Shown one piece after another: positions 46,718 to 56,097 of a stretch of 64,000 nucleotides of DNA (the stretch's first letter is position 1; each line of letters opens with the position of its first letter). The DNA comes from Pseudomonas nitroreducens. Lineage in GTDB: Bacteria; Pseudomonadota; Gammaproteobacteria; Pseudomonadales; Pseudomonadaceae. The notes below the pieces were generated by a model that saw nothing but the letters and a program-made list of their open reading frames with translations, was not told the origin of the DNA and searched no databases. A program made the position numbers and the translations under genes. The stretch lies in NCBI RefSeq assembly GCF_024170165.1, contig NZ_JALJXP010000007.1, forward strand, positions 310,001 to 374,000. Direction: 5' to 3'.

Positions 46718-48145
46718 TCAGGCCTGCATCAATTCACGTACGTCGATGAAACGACCGGTCACGGCAGCCGCGGCGGCCATCGCCGGGCTCACCAGGTGGG
46801 TGCGACCACCAGCGCCCTGACGACCTTCGAAGTTGCGGTTGGAGGTGGAAGCGCAATGCTCGCCGCTCTCCAGGCGGTCCGGGTTCATCGCCAGGCACAT
46901 GGAGCAGCCCGGTTCACGCCATTCGAAGCCGGCTTCGATGAAGATCTTGTCCAGGCCTTCCTGTTCAGCCTGGGCCTTCACCAGACCCGAGCCCGGCACG
47001 ACCAGCGCCTGCTTGACGCTGGCAGCGACCTTGCGGCCCTTGGCCACGGCGGCGGCGGCGCGCAGGTCTTCGATCCGCGAGTTGGTGCAGGAGCCGATGA
47101 ACACACGGTCCAGCTGGATATCGGTGATCGCCTGGTTGGCGTTCAGGCCCATGTACTTCAGCGCACGGACGATGGAGTCGCGCTTGACCGCATCGGCTTC
47201 GGCCGCCGGGTCCGGCACGTTCTGGTCCACCGCGAGGACCATCTCCGGGGAAGTACCCCAGCTGACCTGCGGCTTGATGTCTTCGGCACGCAGTTCGACG
47301 ATGGTGTCGAAGTGCGCATCGGCGTCGGAAACCAGGTCGCTCCAGGCTTCCACGGCCTTGTCCCAGTCTCCGCCCTGCGGCGAGAACGGACGGCCCTTCA
47401 CGTATTCGACGGTCTTCTCATCGCACGCCACCATGCCGACGCGGGCGCCCGCCTCGATGGACATGTTGCAGATGGTCATGCGGCCTTCCATGGACAGGTC
47501 GCGGATGGCGCTGCCGGCGAATTCGAGGGCATGGCCGTTGCCGCCCGCGGTGCCGATCTTGCCGATCACCGCGAGGACGATGTCCTTGGCGGTCACGCCG
47601 AAGGGCAATTTGCCTTCCACGCGGACCTGCATGTTCTTCATCTTCTTGGCGACCAGGCACTGGGTGGCGAGCACGTGCTCCACCTCGGAGGTGCCGATGC
47701 CATGGGCCAGCGCACCGAAGGCGCCGTGGGTCGAGGTGTGCGAATCGCCGCAGACCACGGTCATGCCCGGCAGGGTCGCGCCCTGCTCCGGGCCGACCAC
47801 GTGGACGATGCCCTGGCGGACGTCATTCATCTTGAATTCGAGGATGCCGAAGTCGTCGCAGTTCTCGTCCAGGGTCTGGACCTGGATGCGCGACACTTCG
47901 TCGGCGATGGCCGCCAGGCCGCCCTTGCGCTCGACCTGGGTGGTCGGCACGTTGTGGTCCGGGGTCGCGATGTTCGCGTCGATGCGCCACGGCTTGCGGC
48001 CGGCCAGGCGCAGACCTTCGAAGGCCTGCGGCGAGGTCACTTCGTGGAGGATGTGGCGGTCGATGTAGATGAGCGACGAACCATCGTCACGGCGCTTCAC
48101 CTCGTGCATTTCCCAGAGTTTGTCGTAGAGCGTCTTGCCGGCCAT
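46718..48145 (-). CDS. leuC: 3-isopropylmalate dehydratase large subunit
   Basis: A 475-aa aconitase-family protein. The Fe-S cysteines are in GSCTNSR and [24 protein letters not shown] is the substrate region. It is first in the leuC-leuD-methyltransferase unit and divergent from a LysR regulator, which is the likely regulator of this operon. Confidence 0.97.
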   Translation of the reverse strand: MAGKTLYDKLWEMHEVKRRDDGSSLIYIDRHILHEVTSPQAFEGLRLAGRKPWRIDANIATPDHNVPTTQVERKGGLAAIADEVSRIQVQTLDENCDDFGILEFKMNDVRQGIVHVVGPEQGATLPGMTVVCGDSHTSTHGAFGALAHGIGTSEVEHVLATQCLVAKKMKNMQVRVEGKLPFGVTAKDIVLAVIGKIGTAGGNGHALEFAGSAIRDLSMEGRMTICNMSIEAGARVGMVACDEKTVEYVKGRPFSPQGGDWDKAVEAWSDLVSDADAHFDTIVELRAEDIKPQVSWGTSPEMVLAVDQNVPDPAAEADAVKRDSIVRALKYMGLNANQAITDIQLDRVFIGSCTNSRIEDLRAAAAVAKGRKVAASVKQALVVPGSGLVKAQAEQEGLDKIFIEAGFEWREPGCSMCLAMNPDRLESGEHCASTSNRNFEGRQGAGGRTHLVSPAMAAAAAVTGRFIDVRELMQA

Positions 48146-48246
48146 CAGAGAGTCCTCATCAGCGTCTTTCTATGCCCCTTGGGCTTGTGGGGATGATCCT
48201 ATGGAAAGGCACCGAATAACTCAAATTCATATTTTTTATCCAAAGG

Positions 48247-48261
48247 ATTCCCACGAGGAAT
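48247..48261. promoter_or_regulatory. palindrome in the leuC/LysR divergent region
   Basis: ATTCC-5-GGAAT lies about 50 bp upstream of the LysR start. This size and place suit a LysR-type operator, but it is one short palindrome. Confidence 0.4.
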
Positions 48262-48311
48262 ACGGTGCGTTATAAAAGTCGGGCGCCGCTTCCAGAGCGC
48301 AGGGAGTCGAC

Positions 48312-49205
48312 ATGGACCTGACCAGCCTCAACACCTTCCTCGCCATCGCCGAATCCGGCAGCTTCTCCGAAGCCGGCGAGCGTCTGCACCTGACCCAGCC
48401 GGCGGTGAGCAAGCGCATCGCCGCCCTGGAGAACCAGCTGGGAGTGCGTCTGTTCGACCGCGTTGGCCGCGAAGTGACCCTCACCGAGTCCGGCCGCGCC
48501 CTGCTGCCGCGCGCCTACCAGATCCTCAGCGTGCTGGACGACACCCGTCGCGCCCTGACCAACCTCAATGGCGAAGTGAGCGGCCGGCTGGTCCTGGCCA
48601 CCAGTCACCACATCGGCCTGCACCGCCTGCCACCGCTGCTGCGCGCCTTCACCAAGGCCCACCCGCAGGTGGCGCTGGACATCCAGTTCTGCGACTCGGA
48701 AGTGGCCTACGAAGAAATTCTCCACGGCCGTGCGGAACTGGCCGTGATCACCCTCGCCCCGGAAACCGCCGAGCCGGTGCGCGCCGTACCGGTGTGGGAC
48801 GACCCGCTGGACTTCGTCGCCGCCCCCGAACACCCGCTGTCGGTGCAGGGCCCGGTGTTCCTCGCCGACGTGGCGCGACACCCGGCGGTGTTCCCCGGCG
48901 GCAACACCTTCACCCACCACATCGTGCGCCGCATGTTCGAAGCCGAGGGCCTGACGCCGAACATCGGCATGAGCACCAACTACATGGAGACCATCAAGAT
49001 GATGGTCTCCATCGGCCTGGCCTGGAGCGTGCTGCCGCGCACCATGCTCGATGACAGCGTCGTGCGCCTGCCGCTGCAGGACATCCAGCTCAGCCGCCAG
49101 CTCGGCTACATCCTGCATACCGAGCGCACCCTGTCCAACGCCGCACGGGCCTTCATGCGCCTGCTCGACGCCCAGGCGGGCGGGCTTGCGCCTGTCGCGG
49201 CCTAA
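48312..49205 (+). CDS. LysR-family transcriptional regulator
   Basis: A 297-aa protein. The winged helix-turn-helix is at about 1-60 (SLNTFLAIAESGSFSEAGERL, LTQPAVSKRIAALE), followed by a periplasmic-binding-protein-like effector domain. Divergent from leuC over 166 bp, so control of leucine biosynthesis by a pathway intermediate is the best guess. The ribosome site is AGGGAG. Confidence 0.93.
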   Translation: MDLTSLNTFLAIAESGSFSEAGERLHLTQPAVSKRIAALENQLGVRLFDRVGREVTLTESGRALLPRAYQILSVLDDTRRALTNLNGEVSGRLVLATSHHIGLHRLPPLLRAFTKAHPQVALDIQFCDSEVAYEEILHGRAELAVITLAPETAEPVRAVPVWDDPLDFVAAPEHPLSVQGPVFLADVARHPAVFPGGNTFTHHIVRRMFEAEGLTPNIGMSTNYMETIKMMVSIGLAWSVLPRTMLDDSVVRLPLQDIQLSRQLGYILHTERTLSNAARAFMRLLDAQAGGLAPVAA

Positions 49206-49213
49206 CCTCTATT

Positions 49214-49226
49214 GTTCTGACAGAAC
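49214..49226. promoter_or_regulatory. 13-bp palindrome upstream of the GGDEF-EAL gene
   Basis: GTTCTG-A-CAGAAC is a perfect odd palindrome 9 bp after the LysR stop and 92 bp before the next start. It may be an operator for an unknown factor. Confidence 0.35.
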
Positions 49227-49317
49227 TAGAAGAAGGGGCCCGAATGCCCGTCCGCACACCCGTTCGCGTTAGCCGGCCCCACTTGGCCGGCGCCGCCAGA
49301 CTCAGGGGGAGCGCCGC

Positions 49318-52191
49318 ATGAGCCGCGATCCGCTCACGCCCCCGCACGCCTCCGACGGACAGGACAAGTTCGCCAAAGCCTTTCATACGGCGCCCGATGC
49401 CATGGTCATCACCGACCGGGACAGCGGAAAATTCCTCGAGCTCAACGCCAGTTTCGTCGACCACTTCGGCTGGAGCCGCGAAGAAGCGCTCGGCCGCACC
49501 TCGGTGCAACTCGGTCTCTGGCACAGCCTCGACGAACGCCAGCGAATGCTCGACAAGATCACCGCCGAACGGCAGATCGACGGCTTCGACGTCACCCTCA
49601 TCACCCGCGCGGGCGAAGTCCGCAGCGCCCGTGTGTATGGCTGCCAGATCGAACAGGATGGCCGCCCGTGCCTGGTACTGACCGTCCGCGACATTACCCG
49701 CATGCGCGCCCAGGAACGCGCCCTGCGCGACAGCCAGGAGCGCCTGGACCTGGCGCTGGATTCCGCGCAACTGGGCATCTGGGACTGGCACATCCCCAGC
49801 GGCCTGCTCTACGGCTCCGCCCGCGCCGCCGTGCTGCACGAATTGCCTGACCGGGATTTCCACGGCCCCTTCGGCGAATTCTTCGCCTGCGTCGACAAGT
49901 CCGACCGCCAGCGCATGCGCCAGGCCTACTCCCGGCTCGCCCGCGGGCCGGAGAACGACTACCAGTTCACCTACCGCGCCCAGCTGGACTCCGGCGAGGT
50001 CCGCTATCTGGAAAGCCGTGCACGGCTGTACCGCGACGCCCGCGGCAAACCGCTGCGCATGGCCGGTACTCTGCTCGACATTACCGAACGGGTGCTGCGC
50101 GAGCGCAGCCTGGAAGCTTCGGAAGAGAAGTTCGCCAGCCTGTTCCAGGGCAGCCCGGACCCGATCTGCGTATCGCGCGTGCGCGACGGCGAGTTCGTCG
50201 AAGTGAACCCGAGCTTCTGCAGCACCTTCGGCTGGCTCGCCGAGGACATCATCGGCCGCTCGTCCCACCAGATCACCTTCTGGGCCGACCACCACCAGCG
50301 TTCGCGGTTGTTCGAACAACTGATGCGCGACCATTCGCTGCAGAACATCGAGGTGCAGTTCCTCACCCGCGACGGCCAGAGCCTCACCTGCATGGTCGCC
50401 AGCCGGTTGATCTGGGTCGACCGCCAACTGTGCATCCTCTCCAGCTTCCGCGACGTCACCCGCCGGCTGCAGGCCGAGGCCGCGCTCCAGGCCAGCCAGG
50501 AGAAGTTCGCCAAGGCGTTCCACTCCAGCCCCGACGCCATCACCATCACCGAGCGCGAGACCGGCCGCTACATCGAGGTCAACGAAGGCTTCCATCGCCT
50601 GACCGGCTACCGCACCGACGAGGTGATCGGGCAAACCTCCCTGGGCATCAATATCTGGGCCGACCCGGACGAGCGCCTGAACATGATCGCCGCGCTGAAC
50701 CGCGACGGCTTCGTCCACCATCTGGAAATGCGCGGCCGCCACCGCGACGGCATGATCAAGACCGTGGACGTGTCGGTGGAACCGATCGAACTGGGCGGCG
50801 TGAACTGCCTGCTGCTGACCGCCCGCGACACCAGCGAGCTGCGCGAGGCCGAAGCGCGCATCCAGCACCTCGCCTACCACGACGCCCTGACCGACCTGCC
50901 CAACCGCGCCCTGCTGATGGACCGCCTCAAGCAGCAGATTTCCCTGCTGCAACGCCACAGCCTGCGCGGCGCCCTGCTGTTCCTCGACCTGGACCACTTC
51001 AAGCACATCAACGACTCGCTCGGCCACTCGGTCGGCGACTCCATCCTGCAGATGGTCACCGCGCGCCTGGAAGCCAGCGTGCGCCAGGAAGACACCGTGG
51101 CCCGCCTGGGCGGCGACGAGTTCGTGGTGCTGATCACCGGCATCGAGGGTAGCCGCCTGGAAACGGCCCAGCAGGTCCGCCAGCTGGCGGAAAAACTCCG
51201 CGACCTGCTGGCCGAGCCGATGCTGCTGGACGGCCACCGGCTGCAGATCACCCCGAGCATCGGCATCGCGCTGATCCCCGACGACGGCGCGACTCCGGAC
51301 GACCTGCTCAAGCGCGCCGACATTGCCATGTACCGCGCCAAGGACGCCGGGCGCAACACCGTGCAGCTGTTCCACGAATCCATGCAGCAGGCCGCCAGCG
51401 AGCGCCTGCGCCTGGAGAACGGCCTGCGCATGGCCCTCGCCCGTCGCGAATTCAACCTGCACTACCAGCCGCAGGTGGACGCCCGCGATTCGCGCATCGT
51501 CGGCGCCGAAGCACTGCTGCGCTGGCGTCACCCGACTCGCGGCCCGCAATCGCCGGCCAGCTTCATCCGCGTGCTGGAGGACAGCGGGCTGATCGTCGAA
51601 GTCGGCCAGTGGGTCATCGAGGAAGCCTGCCGCACCGGCGCGCGGCTGCTCGCCGAGGGCCGCATCGACATCGAGAATTTCAGCCTGAGCGTGAACATCA
51701 GCCCGCGGCAGTTCCGTCAGAGCGACTTCGTCGAGCGCCTGCTCGGCCTGCTGCACAAGACCCGGCTGCCGCCCAGCCTGCTGAAGCTGGAGATCACCGA
51801 GGGCATCGTGATCCAGCAACTGGACGACACCATCGCGCGCATGGAGCGTCTGCGCGAGATCGGCGTGCGCTTTGCCATGGACGACTTCGGCACCGGCTAC
51901 TCCTCGCTGACCTACCTCAAGCGCCTGCCGGTGGACAGCCTGAAGATCGACCAGAGCTTCGTCCGCGACGCGCCCAACGACAGCAACGACGCGGAAATCG
52001 TCCGCGCCATCATCGCCATGGGCAAGAGCCTGGGCCTGGAGCTGATCGCCGAAGGCGTGGAAACCCCGGAGCAGCTGGCGCTGCTCGCGGAGCAGGGCTG
52101 CCACCAGTACCAGGGCTACCTGTTCAGCCGCCCGGTGCCGCTGGAGGAGTTCATCGCCCTGCTGCCGGGCTGCGAGCAGCAGGCGACCTGA
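49318..52191 (+). CDS. cytosolic PAS(x4)-GGDEF-EAL protein
   Basis: A 957-aa protein without membrane helices. Four PAS domains lie at about 16-130, 140-258, 268-383 and 393-508; the first, third and fourth share the start EKFAxxF-like (DKFAKAFHTAPDA, EKFASLFQGSPDP, EKFAKAFHSSPDA). GGDEF is intact at 598-602 with an inhibitory RxxD site five residues upstream (589-592). The EAL domain is intact: EALLRW (731), NISPRQF, LEITEG, DDFGTGYSSL, KIDQSF and EGVET. So both diguanylate cyclase and phosphodiesterase activity are possible. The ribosome site is GGGGGAG. The signal is unknown. Confidence 0.93.
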   Translation: MSRDPLTPPHASDGQDKFAKAFHTAPDAMVITDRDSGKFLELNASFVDHFGWSREEALGRTSVQLGLWHSLDERQRMLDKITAERQIDGFDVTLITRAGEVRSARVYGCQIEQDGRPCLVLTVRDITRMRAQERALRDSQERLDLALDSAQLGIWDWHIPSGLLYGSARAAVLHELPDRDFHGPFGEFFACVDKSDRQRMRQAYSRLARGPENDYQFTYRAQLDSGEVRYLESRARLYRDARGKPLRMAGTLLDITERVLRERSLEASEEKFASLFQGSPDPICVSRVRDGEFVEVNPSFCSTFGWLAEDIIGRSSHQITFWADHHQRSRLFEQLMRDHSLQNIEVQFLTRDGQSLTCMVASRLIWVDRQLCILSSFRDVTRRLQAEAALQASQEKFAKAFHSSPDAITITERETGRYIEVNEGFHRLTGYRTDEVIGQTSLGINIWADPDERLNMIAALNRDGFVHHLEMRGRHRDGMIKTVDVSVEPIELGGVNCLLLTARDTSELREAEARIQHLAYHDALTDLPNRALLMDRLKQQISLLQRHSLRGALLFLDLDHFKHINDSLGHSVGDSILQMVTARLEASVRQEDTVARLGGDEFVVLITGIEGSRLETAQQVRQLAEKLRDLLAEPMLLDGHRLQITPSIGIALIPDDGATPDDLLKRADIAMYRAKDAGRNTVQLFHESMQQAASERLRLENGLRMALARREFNLHYQPQVDARDSRIVGAEALLRWRHPTRGPQSPASFIRVLEDSGLIVEVGQWVIEEACRTGARLLAEGRIDIENFSLSVNISPRQFRQSDFVERLLGLLHKTRLPPSLLKLEITEGIVIQQLDDTIARMERLREIGVRFAMDDFGTGYSSLTYLKRLPVDSLKIDQSFVRDAPNDSNDAEIVRAIIAMGKSLGLELIAEGVETPEQLALLAEQGCHQYQGYLFSRPVPLEEFIALLPGCEQQAT

Positions 52192-52197
52192 GGCCCG

Positions 52198-52821
52198 TCA
52201 CTCGGCGGGCCGCAGTTCCGACATCACCACCATCACCTGGGCCTCGTCGGCTTCGCCGTCGTTGAGGTACAGGTGGCCGACGCTGCTGTCGAAGTAGGCC
52301 GTCTCGCGCGGCCCGATGCTGACCGACTCGCCCGTCTCGAACTGGATGCGCACGCGGCCGGCCACCACCATGGCGAACTCCTGGCCGGGGTGGCGGACGA
52401 AATCGTCGAACTCGCCGACCTCGCGGGCGAAGATGCGCGCGTACAGCGGCGTCATGCTGCGTTGCGGGAAATCGCCGGCGATGGGGTAGTACTCGTAGCC
52501 GCCGGTGTCGTAGCCCGCCGTGTCATCCACCTGGGTCTTGACGAAAGTCTTCAGCCCCGTCAGCCCGCCGACGGGCGGCAAAGGCCGGAACAACTGGGCG
52601 ATATCCACCTGCAGGGCGCGGGCGGCGGCGGCCAGCTTGTCGTAGCTCACCGCGACCTGCGCCAGCTCCATCTTCGACAGGGTGGAAACCGCCACGCCAG
52701 ACAGGTCGGAGAGCTGTTTCAGGGTCAGCTTCTGCTGCTTGCGAACCGCCCGCAGGCGCGCACCGACTTCGTCTCGATCCAGTTGCTGGGGCTTGGGTAG
52801 TGCCTGGGCGGTTTCGCTCAT
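52198..52821 (-). CDS. XRE-type regulator with a cupin domain
   Basis: A 207-aa protein. The helix-turn-helix at about 18-75 (LRAVRKQQKLTLKQLSDLSGVAVSTLSKME) is followed by a cupin fold at about 130-205 (HPGQEFAMVVAGRVRI, YFDSSVGHLYLN). PuuR-like regulators of this build control amine or amino acid catabolism. It is divergent from the FAD oxidase gene, with a repeated TTCTC pattern between them, and convergent with the GGDEF-EAL gene at a distance of 6 bp. Confidence 0.9.
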   Translation of the reverse strand: MSETAQALPKPQQLDRDEVGARLRAVRKQQKLTLKQLSDLSGVAVSTLSKMELAQVAVSYDKLAAAARALQVDIAQLFRPLPPVGGLTGLKTFVKTQVDDTAGYDTGGYEYYPIAGDFPQRSMTPLYARIFAREVGEFDDFVRHPGQEFAMVVAGRVRIQFETGESVSIGPRETAYFDSSVGHLYLNDGEADEAQVMVVMSELRPAE

Positions 52822-52879
52822 GGGACGTCTCGTGAGGGGGCCGACGAAAGTTTACCGGGCCTTGCCTTTGGCGCAAAAA

Positions 52880-52915
52880 TTCTCATATCTTAGATTTCTC
52901 ACATACGAGAAAATC
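52880..52915. promoter_or_regulatory. candidate operator of the XRE-cupin regulator
   Basis: TTCTCATAT (52880) and TTCTCACAT (52896) form a direct repeat 16 bp apart; the second is also the left arm of an inverted repeat GATTTCTC-6-GAGAAAATC (52893-52915). Both lie in the 111-bp region between the divergent regulator and oxidase genes. Confidence 0.5.
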
Positions 52916-52932
52916 TGCAGAAGGCCCTTGCA

Positions 52933-54045
52933 GTGAGCCATTTCGATTTCGTCATCATCGGCGCCGGCATTGCCGGCACCTCCCTCGCCTACCGCCTGAG
53001 CGAGACGCACAACGTGCTGGTGCTGGAGCGCGAAGAGCAGCCCGGCTACCACGCCACGGGGCGTTCCGCCGCCATGTTCATGGAGGCCTACGGCACGCCG
53101 CAGATCCAGGCGCTGACCCGCGCCAGCCGCGCCTTCTACGAGAAGCCGCCAGCGGGCTTCAGCGAGCATCCGATCCTCACCCCGCGCGGCTGCCTGTACG
53201 TCGGCGGCCCCGAACACGTCGAACTGCTCAAGCGGGCCGAAGCCACACCCGGCGTGCAGCGCATCAGCACCGAACAGGCGCTGGAATTCCTTCCCGTCCT
53301 GCGCGCCGACACCATCATCGGCGCGCTCTACGAGCCGGACGCCCGCGACCTCGACGTGCACGCCCTGCACCAGGGCTACCTGCGTTCGCTGCGCCAGCGC
53401 GGCGGCGAACTGCGCTGCAACCGCGAGCTGCTCTCGGCCCGCTATGCGAACGGCCGCTGGGCGCTGGAACTCAGCCACGGCGAAACCATACAGGCCGCGC
53501 AACTGGTCAACGCTGCCGGCGCCTGGGCCGATCATGTGGCCAATCGCTGCGGCATCCGCCCGATCGGCCTGCAACCCTGCCGTCGCACCGCCTTCACCTT
53601 CCCGGTGCCCGATGGCATGGACATCAGCCGCTGGCCGACGGTGATCGGCATCGACGAAAGCTTCTACTTCAAGCCGGACGCCGGTCAGCTGCTCGGCTCG
53701 CCCGCCAATGCCGACCCGGTGGAGGCGCAGGACGTGCAGCCCGAGGAACTGGACATCGCCCTGGGCGTGCACCACATCGAGGAGCACACCACCCTGGCGA
53801 TCCGCCGACCGAACCACTGCTGGGCCGGCCTGCGCTCCTTCGTCGCCGACGGCGACCTGGTGATCGGCCAGGACGCGCAGAACCCGGCGTTCTTCTGGCT
53901 GGCCGCCCAGGGCGGCTACGGCATCCAGTCCGCCGACGGCGTGTCGCGCCTGGCCCAGTCGTTGCTGCTCGGCCAGCCATTGCCCGAATCCCTGCGCCAG
54001 GAAGGCGTCGATCCCCGACGCCTGAGCCCGGCGCGCCTGCGTTGA
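52933..54045 (+). CDS. FAD-dependent oxidoreductase (DAO family)
   Basis: A 370-aa protein with a GTG start. The dinucleotide-binding GAGIAGTSLAY is at 10-20, GRSAAMF near 43 fits FAD binding, and a C-terminal GYGIQSADG closes the FAD site. Members oxidise amino acids or amines such as glycine, sarcosine or D-amino acids to imines. The neighbouring RidA would hydrolyse an imine or enamine, which supports an amine substrate. The specific one is not known. Confidence 0.9.
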   Translation: MSHFDFVIIGAGIAGTSLAYRLSETHNVLVLEREEQPGYHATGRSAAMFMEAYGTPQIQALTRASRAFYEKPPAGFSEHPILTPRGCLYVGGPEHVELLKRAEATPGVQRISTEQALEFLPVLRADTIIGALYEPDARDLDVHALHQGYLRSLRQRGGELRCNRELLSARYANGRWALELSHGETIQAAQLVNAAGAWADHVANRCGIRPIGLQPCRRTAFTFPVPDGMDISRWPTVIGIDESFYFKPDAGQLLGSPANADPVEAQDVQPEELDIALGVHHIEEHTTLAIRRPNHCWAGLRSFVADGDLVIGQDAQNPAFFWLAAQGGYGIQSADGVSRLAQSLLLGQPLPESLRQEGVDPRRLSPARLR

Positions 54046-54065
54046 ATTCCCCCGGAGACCTTAGA

Positions 54066-54440
54066 ATGAGCGATATCCAGCGTTACCCCAGCAGCCTGCC
54101 CTTCCCCTTCTCCCGCGCCGTGAAGGCCGGCGGCTTCCTGTTCCTGTCCGGGCAGATCCCGATGACCGCAGACGGCCAGGTGGTGAAGGGCGATATCCAG
54201 ACCCAGACCGAAGCGGTGATGACCCGCATCGCCGAAAGCCTGGAAGCCTGCGGCGCCAACTACTCGCAGGTGGTGAAGGCCACCGTATGGCTGTCCGACA
54301 TGGCGCACTTCGCCGGCTTCAACGAGGTGTACAAGCGCTACTTCGAACAGGGCCTGCCGGTGCGTTCCTGCGTGGCTTCGGCTCTGGCGCTGGGCGTGGA
54401 CGTCGAAGTGGAAGTCCAGGCCTACGTCGGCCAGGCGTGA
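54066..54440 (+). CDS. RidA family enamine/imine deaminase
   Basis: A 124-aa protein from the ATG at 54066, with GGAG 8 bp upstream. It shows FLSGQIPM, ANYSQVVKATVWLSD and RSCVAS; the Arg of PVRS is the residue that binds the substrate carboxylate in active RidA. RidA hydrolyses reactive 2-aminoacrylate and other imines. It lies 20 bp after the FAD oxidase, whose product it probably removes. Confidence 0.92.
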   Translation: MSDIQRYPSSLPFPFSRAVKAGGFLFLSGQIPMTADGQVVKGDIQTQTEAVMTRIAESLEACGANYSQVVKATVWLSDMAHFAGFNEVYKRYFEQGLPVRSCVASALALGVDVEVEVQAYVGQA

Positions 54441-54498
54441 CCCCTTCCGGCCCGGCCGCGCGCGGGGCCGCTCCCATAACAACAACAGAGTCTCGATC

Positions 54499-55566
54499 AT
54501 GAAAACCAGTCTCAAGCTCGGCGGGGCCTACATCGGCCTGGTGGTGGGCGTCGGCTTCGCCTCGGGCCAGGAGATCCTCCAGTTCTTCGGCGGCTTCGGC
54601 CTCATGGGCCTGGCCGGCGCGCTGGTGGCGCTGGCACTGTTCGCCTTCCTGCTGATGAACCTCTACCAGATCGGCAGCCGCCTGCAGACCCAGTCGCACA
54701 AGGAAGCCATGGAGTACATCTGTGGCAAGCCGCTGGGCCGCGTCGTCGACCTGATGCTGACCTTCTTCCTGTTCGGCACCATGGTGGTGATGTTCGCCGG
54801 CGCCAACTCCTCCTTCGAGCAGCAACTGGGCATCGGCCACTCCATCGGCGGCATCGTCCTCGGCGTGCTGACCGTGATCACCGTGTGTCTGGGGCTGAAG
54901 CGGGTGATCACCCTGATGAGCCTGATCACCCCGGTGCTGATGATCATCGTGGCGATCATCGCCATCTACGCGCTGACACATATCCACAAGCCGCTGGCGG
55001 AGCTGGAGCAGATCGCCCTGGCGGTGCCGCACCCGGCGCCCAACTGGCTGTTCGGCGCGCTGCTCTATGTCTCCTATAACGTCGCCGCCACCGCAGCGGC
55101 CGTGGTGGTGATGGGCGGCAGCGTGGCCAACCTGCGCACCGCGGCGATGGGTGGTGTGTTCGGCGGTATCGGCGTGGGCGTGCTGATCCTCGCCATGGCC
55201 CTGGTGATGCTGGTGCAGATCGACGTGATCGGCGGCAGCGCCATCCCCACCCTGTTGCTGAGCAACAACATCGCGCCCTGGTTCGGCGACGTGATGCTGG
55301 CCCTGCTGCTGGTGAAGCTCTACTGCACCACCAGCGGTTTCGCCTACACCCTGGCCGCGCGCTGCGCCGCCTATGGCGTGCCGTTCCGCGTGGCGACCGT
55401 GGTCGCCGTGGTACTCGCCTTCATCGCCAGTCAGGTCGGCTTCGTCAAGCTGGTGGGCCTGGTCTATCCGGCCATGGGTTACCTGGGCTTCGTGCTGATG
55501 GTTGCCATCGTCATCGCCTGGTGGCGCAATCGCTCGGCGCCACTGCCGGATCGCCAGAACGCCTGA
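54499..55566 (+). CDS. YkvI-like inner-membrane transporter
   Basis: A 355-aa protein with about ten hydrophobic helices. The first begins GGAYIGLVVGVGFASGQEI, an APC-superfamily-like unwound first helix. It matches the YkvI family of putative amino acid or compatible-solute transporters. Third gene of the oxidase unit, so it probably imports the oxidase's substrate. Direction and substrate are inferred. Confidence 0.83.
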   Translation: MKTSLKLGGAYIGLVVGVGFASGQEILQFFGGFGLMGLAGALVALALFAFLLMNLYQIGSRLQTQSHKEAMEYICGKPLGRVVDLMLTFFLFGTMVVMFAGANSSFEQQLGIGHSIGGIVLGVLTVITVCLGLKRVITLMSLITPVLMIIVAIIAIYALTHIHKPLAELEQIALAVPHPAPNWLFGALLYVSYNVAATAAAVVVMGGSVANLRTAAMGGVFGGIGVGVLILAMALVMLVQIDVIGGSAIPTLLLSNNIAPWFGDVMLALLLVKLYCTTSGFAYTLAARCAAYGVPFRVATVVAVVLAFIASQVGFVKLVGLVYPAMGYLGFVLMVAIVIAWWRNRSAPLPDRQNA

Positions 55567-55576
55567 TCGAGGCAAA

Positions 55577-55616
55577 AACGAAAACGCCCGTCTCTGGCGA
55601 GACGGGCGTTTTGCTT
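55577..55616. terminator. bidirectional intrinsic terminator between ykvI-like gene and ibpA
   Basis: An 11-pair stem ACGCCCGTCTC/GAGACGGGCGT with a TGGC loop, flanked by A and T runs, between two convergent genes. Confidence 0.92.
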
Positions 55617-55650
55617 TGCGGCTACGGCCCGGCTGATGCCGGGATGCTAC

Positions 55651-56097
55651 TCAGCCTTCGATGGCCGGGTTCTGGCCGTTGATGGCGATCCGCTTGGGCT
55701 TGGCTTCTTCCGGAACGATGCGCACCAGCTCGACACTGAGCAGGCCGTTCTTCAGCGATGCGCCCTGCACCTCGATATGGTCGGCGAGGCGGAACGACAG
55801 CTTGAAGGCGCGCTGGGCGATGCCCTGGTGCAGGTAGGTGACGCTCTCGGAAGCCTTTTCGCGCTTGCCGCCGTTGACGGTCAGCACACCGCGCTCCACT
55901 TGCAGCTCCAGGTCTTCCTCCTGCAGGCCGGCGGCAGCGATGACGATGCGGTACTGGTCGTCACCATGCTTCTCGACGTTGTAGGGCGGGTAGGAACTGC
56001 CGCCTTCACTGCGCAGGGCGGACTCGAACAGATCGTTGAAGCGATCGAAGCCGACGGACTGGCGGAACAGCGGGGCGAGGGAAAGGACGTTGCTCAT
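55651..56097 (-). CDS. ibpA: small heat-shock protein Hsp20
   Basis: A 148-aa protein. The alpha-crystallin domain spans about 36-130 (PPYNVEKHGDDQYRI, GLQEEDLELQVERGVLTVNG, SFRLADHIEV, ASLKNGLLSVEL). The IxI-like tail (KRIAING) is present. It holds unfolding proteins in aggregates until other chaperones act. Expression is predicted to be heat-induced at two levels: a sigma-32 promoter and a ROSE-like leader hairpin that hides the AGGAG ribosome site. Confidence 0.95.
   Translation of the reverse strand: MSNVLSLAPLFRQSVGFDRFNDLFESALRSEGGSSYPPYNVEKHGDDQYRIVIAAAGLQEEDLELQVERGVLTVNGGKREKASESVTYLHQGIAQRAFKLSFRLADHIEVQGASLKNGLLSVELVRIVPEEAKPKRIAINGQNPAIEG

Noticed and set aside
49153-52104. Open frame of 983 codons opposite the GGDEF-EAL gene
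   Set aside because: The plus-strand protein has intact PAS, GGDEF and EAL motifs; the minus frame is an antisense shadow.
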